In this document: in pieces, positions 44,949 to 52,212 of the stretch
Layout: each line of letters starts with the position of its first letter
Numbering within the stretch: the first letter of the stretch is position 1
DNA from: Neoluteolibacter marinus
Lineage (GTDB): Bacteria; Verrucomicrobiota; Verrucomicrobiia; Verrucomicrobiales; Akkermansiaceae
Assembly (NCBI RefSeq): GCF_014904755.1
Contig: NZ_JACZFQ010000048.1
Location: 62,001-126,000 of the forward strand
DNA: 64,000 nt
Direction: 5' to 3'
Program-made: the position numbers and the translations under genes
The notes under the pieces: generated by a model
Seen by the model: only the letters and a program-made list of their open reading frames with translations
What the model was told of the DNA's origin: nothing
Databases searched by the model: none

Positions 44949-45220
44949 GCCAGTTTCCTCCGGTACAGATTGATCAGCTCCTCCAGGCGCTTTTCCAAGC
45001 GGGCGGGATCCTTGGCGGCGTCGTGGACGCAATGGCACACGTGATCCTCGAGCAGCTTGGCCTCCAGTCCGCGCAGCGCCGAATGGACCGCCGAGATCGT
45101 GTTGAGGATTTCCACGCAGTCGCGGTCCTCCTCGATCATCCGGCCGATCCCTTGAACCTGCCCGGCGATCCGCTTCAGCCGGTTGACCAGCGGCCCTTTT
45201 GTTCCTTCGTCCCGTTCCAT
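44945..45220 (-). CDS. csoR: CsoR-type copper-sensing transcriptional repressor
   Basis: A 91-residue all-helical repressor of the CsoR/RcnR family. The Cu(I) site is complete: Cys35 in EDRDCVEIL, His60 and Cys64 in EDHVCHCV, the same spacing as Cys36, His61 and Cys65 of M. tuberculosis CsoR. LVNRLKRIAGQVQGIGRMIE is the family helix 1. Binding of Cu(I) would release DNA and derepress the operon. The gene heads csoR-permease-ATPase with a 4-nt ATGA overlap to the permease. A palindromic GC-box immediately upstream matches known CsoR operators. Confidence 0.94.
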   Translation of the reverse strand: MERDEGTKGPLVNRLKRIAGQVQGIGRMIEEDRDCVEILNTISAVHSALRGLEAKLLEDHVCHCVHDAAKDPARLEKRLEELINLYRRKLA

Positions 45221-45225
45221 GTCGG

Positions 45226-45242
45226 ATACCCATAGGGGGTAT
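45226..45242. promoter_or_regulatory. csoR: CsoR-type operator
   Basis: ATACCCATAGGGGGTAT, a pseudo-palindrome of ATACCC and GGGTAT arms around a short centre, 5 nt upstream of the csoR start. CsoR sites in other bacteria have the same TACCC...GGGTA form. Autoregulation of the copper operon is expected. Identification is by similarity of form. Confidence 0.75.
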
Positions 45243-45271
45243 AGTGGCTTTGTCAAATGGCGATTCGGAAG

Positions 45272-45349
45272 CGGTGAATTGTCACCGTGGAGCCCTAAAT
45301 CGTCACATTCCAATCCTTGAGGCACCCCGTTTTGTGACGTATTTGTCAC
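45272..45349. promoter_or_regulatory. Two GTGA/TCAC inverted repeats upstream of a small membrane peptide gene
   Basis: IR1 at 45272-45287 is CGGTGA-ATTG-TCACCG. IR2 at 45334-45349 is GTGAC-GTATTT-GTCAC, ending 3 nt before the ATG at 45353. A lone CGTCAC lies between them at 45301. They fill the divergent region between csoR and the small gene and are distinct from the CsoR box. The factor is unknown; the half-sites resemble CRP/FNR-type sites, but the spacing differs. Confidence 0.5.
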
Positions 45350-45352
45350 GCA

Positions 45353-45460
45353 ATGAAGCTCGTCGATTCCTTTGATCGCCTCGTGGTCACCTTCACCTTC
45401 GCGATTCTTGCCGTCGCCATCGCGGCCGCGGCCTTCCTGCTGAAGGGCCTCCTGGCCTGA
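45353..45460 (+). CDS. Putative 35-residue single-helix membrane protein
   Basis: A short frame encoding MKLVDSFDRLVVTFTFAILA followed by VAIAAAAFLLKGLLA: a charged N-terminus, one hydrophobic helix (about 10-30) and a Lys before the end. Size and plan resemble small membrane subunits such as KdpF or CydX, but no specific match is seen. It has no Shine-Dalgarno site; leaderless-like or weak initiation is possible. It is preceded by two inverted repeats and followed after 87 nt by prfB. Codon use agrees with the neighbours (C/G at third positions), which supports coding. Confidence 0.45.
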   Translation: MKLVDSFDRLVVTFTFAILAVAIAAAAFLLKGLLA

Positions 45461-45547
45461 GCCGGGTCCCGGCAGAGGGCGAAATTGAAAACGATCCGGC
45501 TTCGTCCTTGCGTCGCATCCGGTCCTGCCGTTCCCTCCGGCCAAGTT

Positions 45548-46688
45548 ATGGCTGAACCCCACACCGCCGACCTCTCGGCGCTGGATACGGACGCGCTCAA
45601 GAAGCGTCTGACCCAGCTCGGGAGGTATCTTTGACGTCCCCGCCCTGGAACGCGAAATCGCCACCATCGAGGAGGCCATGGGCGCGCCCGATTTCTGGGA
45701 CAACCAGGATCGTGCCCGCGAGATGAACACCAAGGTCTCCGGGCTGAAGAAGAAGCTCGAGTCCCTCAACAAGCTGAACAGCAGCTACGACGACGTGCTC
45801 GCCTCGATCGAGCTTGCCAAGGAGTTCGATGACGACGACTCCGCCGCGGAGGCCGTCGCCCAGGCCAAGCAGCTCGACAAGGACATCTCTTCCTTCGAGT
45901 TGATCACGCTGCTCAACAAGCCCAACGACGAGGCCAACTGCTACCTGATCATCCAGGCCGGCGCCGGCGGCACCGAAGCCTGCGACTGGGCGCAGATGCT
46001 GCACCGGATGTACACCCGCTGGGCGGAAAAGAAGGGCTTCACCTGCGAGACGCTCGACTGGGAAGACGGCGACGGTGCCGGGCTGCGCTCCGCCACCATC
46101 AAGATCAACGGCGAGCACGCCTACGGCTACCTCAAGAACGAGCGCGGCGTGCACCGCCTCGTCCGCATTTCCCCCTTCGACTCCGCCGGCAAGCGCCACA
46201 CCTCCTTCTGTTCGATCGACGCCACCCCGGAGATCAACGACGAGATCAAGATCGAAATCCTCGACAAGGACATCGAGATCACCACCGCCCGGTCCGGCGG
46301 CAAGGGCGGCCAGAACGTCAACAAGGTCGAGACCGCGGTCATTCTCCGCCACCTTCCGTCCGGCATCCTGATCAAGTCGACCGCCGCGCGGACCCAGGGC
46401 GCGAACAAGGAACTGGCCTTCCAGATCCTCAAGGCGAAGCTCTTCCAGATCGAGGAAGACAAGCGCGCCGCCGAAGCCGAACGTGCCTACGGCGAGAAGG
46501 GCGAGATCGGCTGGGGCAGCCAGATCCGTTCCTACGTCTTCCAGCCCTACCAGAAGGTCCTCGACCTCCGGACCGGCGAGGAAAGCGGCAACATCCAGAA
46601 CATCATGGACGGCGAAATCGACGACTTCATCGAAGCCAAGATGCGCGGCAAGATCCGGGTCAAGGGTGCCGGCGGCGACGAGGATTGA
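45548..46688 (+). CDS. prfB: Peptide chain release factor 2, with programmed +1 frameshift
   Basis: RF2 recognises UGA and UAA and releases the finished protein. The first frame starts at ATG 45548 ([20 protein letters not shown]) and hits an in-frame TGA at 45632-45634 after 28 codons. A +1 shift at CTT TGA C continues as [15 protein letters not shown] to the stop at 46688, giving 379 residues. The stop-recognition motif SPF is in [15 protein letters not shown] and the catalytic GGQ in [15 protein letters not shown]. The frameshift signal is the family's autoregulation: low RF2 favours shifting. Annotations that begin at the first downstream ATG (45678) miss the N-terminus. Confidence 0.97.
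45620..45635 (+). promoter_or_regulatory. prfB: RF2 programmed frameshift site
   Basis: GGGAGG (internal Shine-Dalgarno, 45620-45625), TAT, CTT (slippery Leu codon), TGA, C. E. coli prfB has AGGGGG-TAT-CTT-TGA-C, so spacing and slip codon are the same. Confidence 0.95.
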
Positions 46689-46838
46689 GCAATCCGGCGA
46701 TTTCCCGCCGAGATCGTCCGGAAGTCGCGACCATCAACGGCAGCGGCTTGTCGTCCCGGAAATTGCCCGGCGGGTCGGATCTGCGTTGCGTGGTGTTAGG
46801 TTCGCTGCTTGGCTGGCAGCGAAACTCCCTCAAATATC

Positions 46839-47261
46839 ATGCTCAAGGAATTCAAGGAATTCGCCTTCAAGGGCAACCTCATCGACATGGCGGTCGGCAT
46901 CATCATCGGCGGCGCCTTCGGCACCGTGGTGAAATCGCTGGTCGACAACGTGTTCATGCCGGTACTCGGCAAGATCACGGGCGGCGTGAACTTCAGCGAC
47001 AAGTATCTCAACCTCGGTGACAAGGATTACCCAAGCTACGCCGAGGCCCTGAAAGCCGGCGCTCCGGTGATCGGCTGGGGCCAGTTCGTCACCGACTTCA
47101 TCGCCTTCGTCATCCTCGCCTTCGCCGTCTTCATCGTCGTCAAGAAGGCGCTGGGTGCCCTCAAGAAAGAGGAAGCCAAGCCGGACCCGAAGCCGCCCGA
47201 ACCGACCGCCGAGGAGAAGCTGCTCGCCGAGATCCGGGATCTTCTGAAGACCAAGGCTTGA
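46839..47261 (+). CDS. mscL: Large-conductance mechanosensitive channel MscL
   Basis: A 140-residue inner-membrane channel that opens under membrane tension to release solutes on osmotic downshock. The ATG at 46839 starts the amphipathic N-helix MLKEFKEFAFKGNLIDMAVG; TM1 continues IIIGGAFGTVVKSLVDNVFM with the pore-lining glycines. A periplasmic loop of about 45 residues and TM2 (FIAFVILAFAVFIVVKKAL) follow, then a Pro-rich linker and the C-terminal helix EEKLLAEIRDLLK. Length is typical (E. coli 136). It is 150 nt downstream of prfB. Confidence 0.97.
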   Translation: MLKEFKEFAFKGNLIDMAVGIIIGGAFGTVVKSLVDNVFMPVLGKITGGVNFSDKYLNLGDKDYPSYAEALKAGAPVIGWGQFVTDFIAFVILAFAVFIVVKKALGALKKEEAKPDPKPPEPTAEEKLLAEIRDLLKTKA

Positions 47262-47292
47262 TCCGGTCGCCCTCCCATCGCTCCCTGCGGGC

Positions 47293-48000
47293 GTGACGGT
47301 GATCCGCAGCTATTCCTCCCTCGAAGAGGCCCATTTGGCGCGCATGCGCCTCGCCAACGAGGGGATCGAGGCCGAAGTCATCGACGAGGCACTGGCGTCC
47401 GCGGCACCGCACATTGCCTTTGCCGGCGGGATCCGGCTGACCGTGGACGACGAGGATGTCGTCCGGGCCCGCGACATCCTCGGGCTGCCGGCGATGATGG
47501 CGGCACCGCCCCGCAAGGGCATCCCTTGGTGGGTGTTCGCGATCGCCGGCGTGGGCGTTTTCACCCTCTTCGCCCAGGCTATTCGCCAGCGTTCCGGGAT
47601 CCGAACGCCCGCCGCATCCGTCGATCACGACCGCAATGGCGACGGTCGTGCCGACGAGCGCCACGACTACCGCAAGGACGAGTTGGTCAAGTCGTGGTTC
47701 GACAACGACTTCGACGGGGTCTGGGACTATCGATGCGACTACGAGAACGGGTTGCTCAGCCGGGTCGAGGTCGATCTCGATTTCGACGGCGACTTCGACA
47801 GCACCACGGAACATCGCCTCGGAATCCCGACCCAAACCTGGGTGCGGGACGGCGCCAAGGGTCCGCTGTTGTTCCGCTATGAATACGCGAAAGGCGTCCT
47901 GGCCCGAGCATGGCAGGACACCGACGCCGACGGCGGCTGGGATCTCGTCATCGACTACGACCCCTTCGGCCGGGAAACCTACCGTCAGGATCTGGATTAG
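47293..48000 (+). CDS. DUF2007-domain membrane protein with Asp-rich C-terminal repeats
   Basis: A 235-residue protein starting at GTG 47293. Residues 1-65 match DUF2007 (IRSYSSLEEAHLARMRLANE, GIEAEVIDEAL), a putative signal-transducing fold. One helix follows (about 76-93, GIPWWVFAIAGVGVFTLFAQ). The C-terminal 130 residues contain DHDRNGDGRADE, DNDFDGVWDYR, DLDFDGDFDST and DTDADGGWDLV: four regularly spaced EF-hand-like Asp-rich loops, probably calcium-binding and outside the membrane. Joining an inside sensor domain to an outside calcium-type repeat suggests a signalling role, but this is inference. It is convergent with the azurin gene. Confidence 0.75.
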   Translation: MTVIRSYSSLEEAHLARMRLANEGIEAEVIDEALASAAPHIAFAGGIRLTVDDEDVVRARDILGLPAMMAAPPRKGIPWWVFAIAGVGVFTLFAQAIRQRSGIRTPAASVDHDRNGDGRADERHDYRKDELVKSWFDNDFDGVWDYRCDYENGLLSRVEVDLDFDGDFDSTTEHRLGIPTQTWVRDGAKGPLLFRYEYAKGVLARAWQDTDADGGWDLVIDYDPFGRETYRQDLD

Positions 48001-48005
48001 CCGGA

Positions 48006-48452
48006 CTACTTCTTCGGCTTCACGATGATCTTGCCCTGCATCTTGTCGAAGTGACCCGGCGACGAGCAAAAAAACGGATATTCGCCGGGTTCACCGGCGG
48101 TGAAGGTCATGGAATTCGTTTCGCCCCCACCGGTCAGCTTGATCGCCCCGACCATCTGTTCCTTGGACTCCTTGTCGGTCGGCACATAGCCGCTCTCCGC
48201 CGCCCGGCCACACTTGACCGCAAAGGTCACGATCAGGTTGCCGGGCTTCAGAAGCACCACGTTGTGCTTCATCGACTTGTCCCCGCGCGGACTGGTGTTC
48301 TTGAAGACGATGGTGACCTTCTGGCCCTCGACGACCTCGAACGAGGTCTTGTTGAAAACCATCCGGTCGTCGGCATGGAGTTCCAGCTTCACGGCATCGG
48401 CCGCATGGGTCGATGCCGTGGCGAGAACCAGGGAGGTGATCAAAGCACGCAT
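48006..48452 (-). CDS. Azurin-like cupredoxin
   Basis: A 148-residue periplasmic blue-copper protein. The signal peptide ends near residue 17 (STHAADAV). Type 1 copper ligands are visible: His in SMKHNVVLL, and Cys, His and Met in FFCSSPGHFDKMQGKIIV, the azurin order. It would carry electrons between periplasmic or membrane partners, here most likely the c-type cytochrome whose gene stops 4 nt upstream on the same strand. Length fits azurin (128 mature residues). Confidence 0.93.
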   Translation of the reverse strand: MRALITSLVLATASTHAADAVKLELHADDRMVFNKTSFEVVEGQKVTIVFKNTSPRGDKSMKHNVVLLKPGNLIVTFAVKCGRAAESGYVPTDKESKEQMVGAIKLTGGGETNSMTFTAGEPGEYPFFCSSPGHFDKMQGKIIVKPKK

Positions 48453-48456
48453 CGCC

Positions 48457-48924
48457 TCACTTCTTGGCAGCGGTTTTCTCGAGATCCGTGCGCAGGACCG
48501 GCGCCTTGATGTCCTTGAACTGGGCGCGGTACTTGGCGGCGTCGGCAGGCGTCACCACCGACGAGGAATTGCCGAAGGAATTTCGGACGTAGGTCAACAC
48601 GCCGGCCAGCTTCTCGTCATCGAGTGCCGCTTCGAGCGGCGCCATGACCCCGAGGATCTCCGTGTTCGCCGGGTCCTTCTGGATGCCCTTGAGAACCGCG
48701 AGCGCGAACACAGCGGGGTCACCGTTCACCACCTTGGATCCCGCCAGGGTCGGGGCCATCTTCTTGTCGCCGACCGGCAGTCCGGTGCCATCGGGACCGT
48801 GACATGCCATGCAGGTCGCGAAGTTCGCCTTGCCGGTTTCGATGAGCTTGGCCTTGTCGGCGGCTTCATCCGCGGAAGCGCTGAGAACGGTGGCGGCAAG
48901 GACGGGAATGAGGAGATGCTTCAT
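48457..48924 (-). CDS. Class I cytochrome c
   Basis: A 155-residue periplasmic protein. The signal peptide is MKHLLIPVLAATVLSASA. The single haem motif CMACH is at 38-42 with HGPDGTGLPVG after it. A likely axial Met is in LGVMAPLEAALDDEKLAGVL, and YVRNSFGN marks the last helix. It resembles the cytochrome subunits found beside oxidases or multicopper enzymes. It forms an operon with the azurin gene, so the two proteins probably act in the same electron-transfer chain. No oxidase or reductase gene is in the window. Confidence 0.9.
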   Translation of the reverse strand: MKHLLIPVLAATVLSASADEAADKAKLIETGKANFATCMACHGPDGTGLPVGDKKMAPTLAGSKVVNGDPAVFALAVLKGIQKDPANTEILGVMAPLEAALDDEKLAGVLTYVRNSFGNSSSVVTPADAAKYRAQFKDIKAPVLRTDLEKTAAKK

Positions 48925-49039
48925 GAGATTTCGAATGAGGTGGCGTCTACGATGGTGGATACCCCGGCCTTTCGCAACCGTCGGAATGTCGATTCCCGGA
49001 AATTTCTCCGGGGTCGCAACGGCGTGACGCCAGGTGCAT

Positions 49040-49735
49040 TCACGACGGCTCCGACGCGGCCCGGCGGTTTCCATTCATTTTTTCGGCGCGAATCCTCCAG
49101 GCGACCAAGGCCGCGATCACCGTGGCCAGCGCGATCCACTGGTAGCCGGACAGCCCGGCGATGGATTTCGGCGTCGCGCGGAGGAACTCGTGGAAGAAGC
49201 GGAACAGGCCGTAGGCAATCAGATAGAGATGGAAGTGCTGGCCCTGCAATAGCCGGCGGCCATTCAGGATCAGCATCACGACCAGCATGGTCACCTGAAA
49301 AGCGATTTCGACGGGGACCGCCGGCCATGAGCCCCAGGAGCAGGCGATGCCCGGGCAACATCCCGCGTGCAGGCATCCGAGCCTTCCTAACAACAGCGGT
49401 AGCGGCAGGATCAGCGCGAAGCGGTCACCGGTGGGCTCGCGGTAGCCCATCGCCGCCTTGGCAATTTCCACCCCCAGCCAGCCTCCCGGCAGGGCACCCA
49501 TCACCGACTTGCCGGAAAGCCACAGCACCCACCGGTGCGGGTCGTCGAAGTGCATCCAGCCTTCGGCGAGCAAGTAGGCCACCTTCGCGCCGACAAACGC
49601 TCCCGCCAGCCCGCCGAAATAGATCAGCGGCAGGCGCTCGTCGCTCTTCGAGACGCGGACCCAGTAGACTACGCTCAGCCCGATGCCGAGAACGAGCATC
49701 AGGGCGTAGACGGGAGATCCGGAGGGCTGGGGCAT
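49040..49735 (-). CDS. Lgt-like (prolipoprotein diacylglyceryl transferase family) membrane protein
   Basis: A 231-residue polytopic membrane protein with about seven helices. It keeps Lgt landmarks: GRLGCLHAGCCPG, equivalent to the GRxGNxxNxE region, and FRFFHEFLRATP, equivalent to the conserved R-x-x-E-F-x-R near the end. But GALPGGWLGV lacks the conserved His of the canonical HGG motif, so it is a paralogue with an uncertain reaction rather than housekeeping Lgt. It is the last gene in an operon with a radical SAM enzyme and a small membrane protein, 9 nt after the latter. Attaching or modifying a lipid group is a reasonable guess. Confidence 0.75.
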   Translation of the reverse strand: MPQPSGSPVYALMLVLGIGLSVVYWVRVSKSDERLPLIYFGGLAGAFVGAKVAYLLAEGWMHFDDPHRWVLWLSGKSVMGALPGGWLGVEIAKAAMGYREPTGDRFALILPLPLLLGRLGCLHAGCCPGIACSWGSWPAVPVEIAFQVTMLVVMLILNGRRLLQGQHFHLYLIAYGLFRFFHEFLRATPKSIAGLSGYQWIALATVIAALVAWRIRAEKMNGNRRAASEPS

Positions 49736-49744
49736 GGCCGAAAT

Positions 49745-50095
49745 TCAGAAGAGGCTTCCAACCAGCGCGCAAACCGAAAAGAGGATGGCCATCACGAACC
49801 ACGGCACCAACAGGATCTGGACGAACACGAAATTCGCCACGTTAGCCCGGTTCACCGGCCTGGTCTCCCGTAGCAGCGACGATTTCACGCGGTCGTCCAG
49901 GGCACCGATTCCGACGGTGGCCGCGAGATTTCCCATCAACCAGACCCCGCTCAACAGTTGCTCGAGCCCACGGAACTTCGCTCCCAACCAGGCCACCCCG
50001 ATCCATGTGATCACCGCGACCGACCACGGCAAGCACCACAGGACGAAGCGGTACCAGCCGAGCGCCCGGTTCGCGGAAGGGGGATCATCCGTCAT
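49745..50095 (-). CDS. Small membrane protein in radical SAM/Lgt-like operon
   Basis: A 116-residue protein with three hydrophobic helices (about 15-38, 46-65 and 88-114). No family recognised. Its start overlaps the radical SAM stop as ATGA and its stop is 9 nt from the Lgt-like gene, so all three genes should be translated from one transcript. A role as a membrane partner of the flanking enzymes is inferred. Confidence 0.7.
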   Translation of the reverse strand: MTDDPPSANRALGWYRFVLWCLPWSVAVITWIGVAWLGAKFRGLEQLLSGVWLMGNLAATVGIGALDDRVKSSLLRETRPVNRANVANFVFVQILLVPWFVMAILFSVCALVGSLF

Positions 50096-51432
50096 TTGGC
50101 GCCCGGGAATCCCGAATAATAGCGGCAGAACGAATCCAGCTTGCCGTCGGGCCGGATGACGTGGGTGCAGCAGCGGTCGATGCGGTCCTCGTCCCAGGTC
50201 CAGGCATCCATGAACGGCTTGATGAACAGGCGGAACGCATCTTTTTCCTTCATCTCGAGGCGGTGCAGCATTTCACCGAGCTCGGTATTTTCGCAGCCGC
50301 ACTGGATCAGGTCGGACAGTTCGTAGCGCACCTTGTCGCGCAGGAAGCCCTGGACGGAGGCGAAGTCGACGAACTCCGAAATACTACGGGTGCCGTATGG
50401 CGTGCGCAGCAGGTAACCGATGATCGCGCAATTCGGGTCGCCGCATGGCAGCGGGGTGAAGTCGCGCTCGCCGAGGGCACCTCCCGACTGCCCGATGCAC
50501 GCCAGCAGCAGGTCGGCCGAGTTCAAGCGCCGGCTTGCGGTTCCCCGGCCGCTGCCGAAGACCGGCTGGAAGGCCACCCCGCGGCAGGTATCGAACATCA
50601 ACCCCGTCTTCACCGTGTCCCAGAGATGCGGGAGGTTGTCGGGCGTCACCGTCATCGCCAGCGTAAAGGGAACCTTCTCCCGCTCGCAGCACTCCATCAC
50701 GTCGTGCTTGAGCGAACGCAAGTCCTTGCCCCTCAGCTCCACCTGCCCCGCTTCCTGGGGGCCGTCGTACTGGAGGTAAAGTTGCAGCGCCCCGCGCCGG
50801 CCACGCTCGCCAAGGCTGGCGGCGAAGTCCGGCTCGCGGGCGATCCGGACGCCGTTGGTGTTGACCAGGCAGTAGTCGATCCGGGGCTCCGCGTGGATCC
50901 AGTCGAGCAGCTCGAAGAAGTCCGGATGCAGCGTCGGCTCGCCGCCGGAAAGCTGCAGGAGCTCGATCTTGCCCTTCCGCTCCAGGACCCCGCGGATCCG
51001 CTGCTGGATCGACGCCAGGGAATGGGCCTTGAGCCGCTCGCCCGCCGCACCGGCCGGCGAATCGGCAAAGCAGGTCGGGCAGGCGAGATTGCACGAGTCG
51101 ACAATCTCGATCAGCGCGAGGCAGGTCGACAGCAGTTCCGGCGTTCCCGCCTTGCCGGCGTTGCGGCCCAGGGTGCCGGCGGCCCCGGACGGATCCGCCG
51201 CACAGGCGCAAGCGTCGCCGCAGGCATTCGTGGGATCGCCCTGGGCGAGCCAGTAGAAGCGGGCATCGCTCGCCAGGCAGGCGTCGTGGACCCCGTGGTC
51301 CGGGCATGTCCGGCTCATCCAGACCTGCGCCGGGCTGCCTCCGGTCTTCCATACCTCCGCCGGACAAGCCGCGTGACATACCGGACAACGCGACGTCGTC
51401 CGCTTCAACGTTTCCCTCAGGGAGACCAACAT
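50092..51432 (-). CDS. Radical SAM enzyme, Tes/MJ0619-like
   Basis: A 446-residue radical S-adenosylmethionine enzyme. The SAM-cluster motif CNLACPTC is at 114-121. The N-terminus has RCPVCHAACPAEVW (about 15-28) and SRTCPDHG (41-47), the rubredoxin-like metal site typical of the MJ0619/tetraether-lipid-synthase group. A Cys-rich stretch (NACGDACACAAD, 69-80) and several C-terminal Cys (LPCGDPNCAIIG, LIQCGCENTE, CCTHVIRPDG) can hold auxiliary clusters. Family enzymes carry out difficult C-C couplings or methylations on lipids. With an Lgt-like gene in the same operon, a lipid or lipoprotein substrate is likely. The specific reaction is unknown. Confidence 0.85.
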   Translation of the reverse strand: MLVSLRETLKRTTSRCPVCHAACPAEVWKTGGSPAQVWMSRTCPDHGVHDACLASDARFYWLAQGDPTNACGDACACAADPSGAAGTLGRNAGKAGTPELLSTCLALIEIVDSCNLACPTCFADSPAGAAGERLKAHSLASIQQRIRGVLERKGKIELLQLSGGEPTLHPDFFELLDWIHAEPRIDYCLVNTNGVRIAREPDFAASLGERGRRGALQLYLQYDGPQEAGQVELRGKDLRSLKHDVMECCEREKVPFTLAMTVTPDNLPHLWDTVKTGLMFDTCRGVAFQPVFGSGRGTASRRLNSADLLLACIGQSGGALGERDFTPLPCGDPNCAIIGYLLRTPYGTRSISEFVDFASVQGFLRDKVRYELSDLIQCGCENTELGEMLHRLEMKEKDAFRLFIKPFMDAWTWDEDRIDRCCTHVIRPDGKLDSFCRYYSGFPGAK

Positions 51433-51598
51433 GGTCTCAAGCTAACAAAGTCACCCGACAAGCCATCATCGAAAAACCGGCGGGCTCGTTCGATTCAAGC
51501 GAATGCCCGGAAATCAAAGAAACTGACCGGATTTTAACTCGCCAAAAACCATGCCCCTACGTAGCCTCACATAGTTTTAAAAAATTCCCTGCCGCCGT

Positions 51599-51614
51599 TG
51601 GCACGGGCATTGCT
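51599..51614 (+). promoter_or_regulatory. glnB: Sigma-54 promoter of glnB
   Basis: TGGCACG-GGCA-TTGCT: GG at 51600-51601 and GC at 51612-51613 with 10 bp between, the exact -24/-12 form. It is 29 nt upstream of the glnB start. Nitrogen-responsive transcription through an NtrC-type activator is expected. An AT-rich stretch and an imperfect hairpin (around 51482-51514) lie farther upstream. Confidence 0.85.
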
Positions 51615-51627
51615 TAGCTGACTTTGA

Positions 51628-51990
<363 letters not shown>

Positions 51991-52012
51991 ACCCATCCCC
52001 CGAGATTCAACC

Positions 52013-52045
52013 GCCCGGCTTTCCATCGAGGGAGCCGGGCTTTTT
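52013..52045 (+). terminator. Rho-independent terminator after glnB
   Basis: GCCCGGCT (52013-52020) pairs with AGCCGGGC (52033-52040), followed by TTTTT. It is 22 nt past the glnB stop. Confidence 0.88.
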
Positions 52046-52212
52046 CGTTCCCGCGCGGCGCGCGCCGCGCCTGGTCGTTAGACCGCGGTCCCGATCCTTC
52101 GCGGTCGGCCCAACGAAGTTTCGCGGGAGCCGCAAAGCGCCATCGGCCGCGGCCAACGGACGCCCTGGTTCCACCGCAACAGCGTAGCTGCCGCAATCGG
52201 CCGGGTCCGCCC

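Noticed and set aside
51482-51514. tRNA-like GTTCGATTC segment upstream of glnB
   Set aside because: No acceptor, anticodon or D arms can be folded around it; it is better read as an imperfect hairpin.
52053-52070. 18-bp GC palindrome (GCGCGGCGC and complement) as a terminator
   Set aside because: There is no following T-tract, and the real glnB terminator is just upstream. It may be a chance or structural palindrome.
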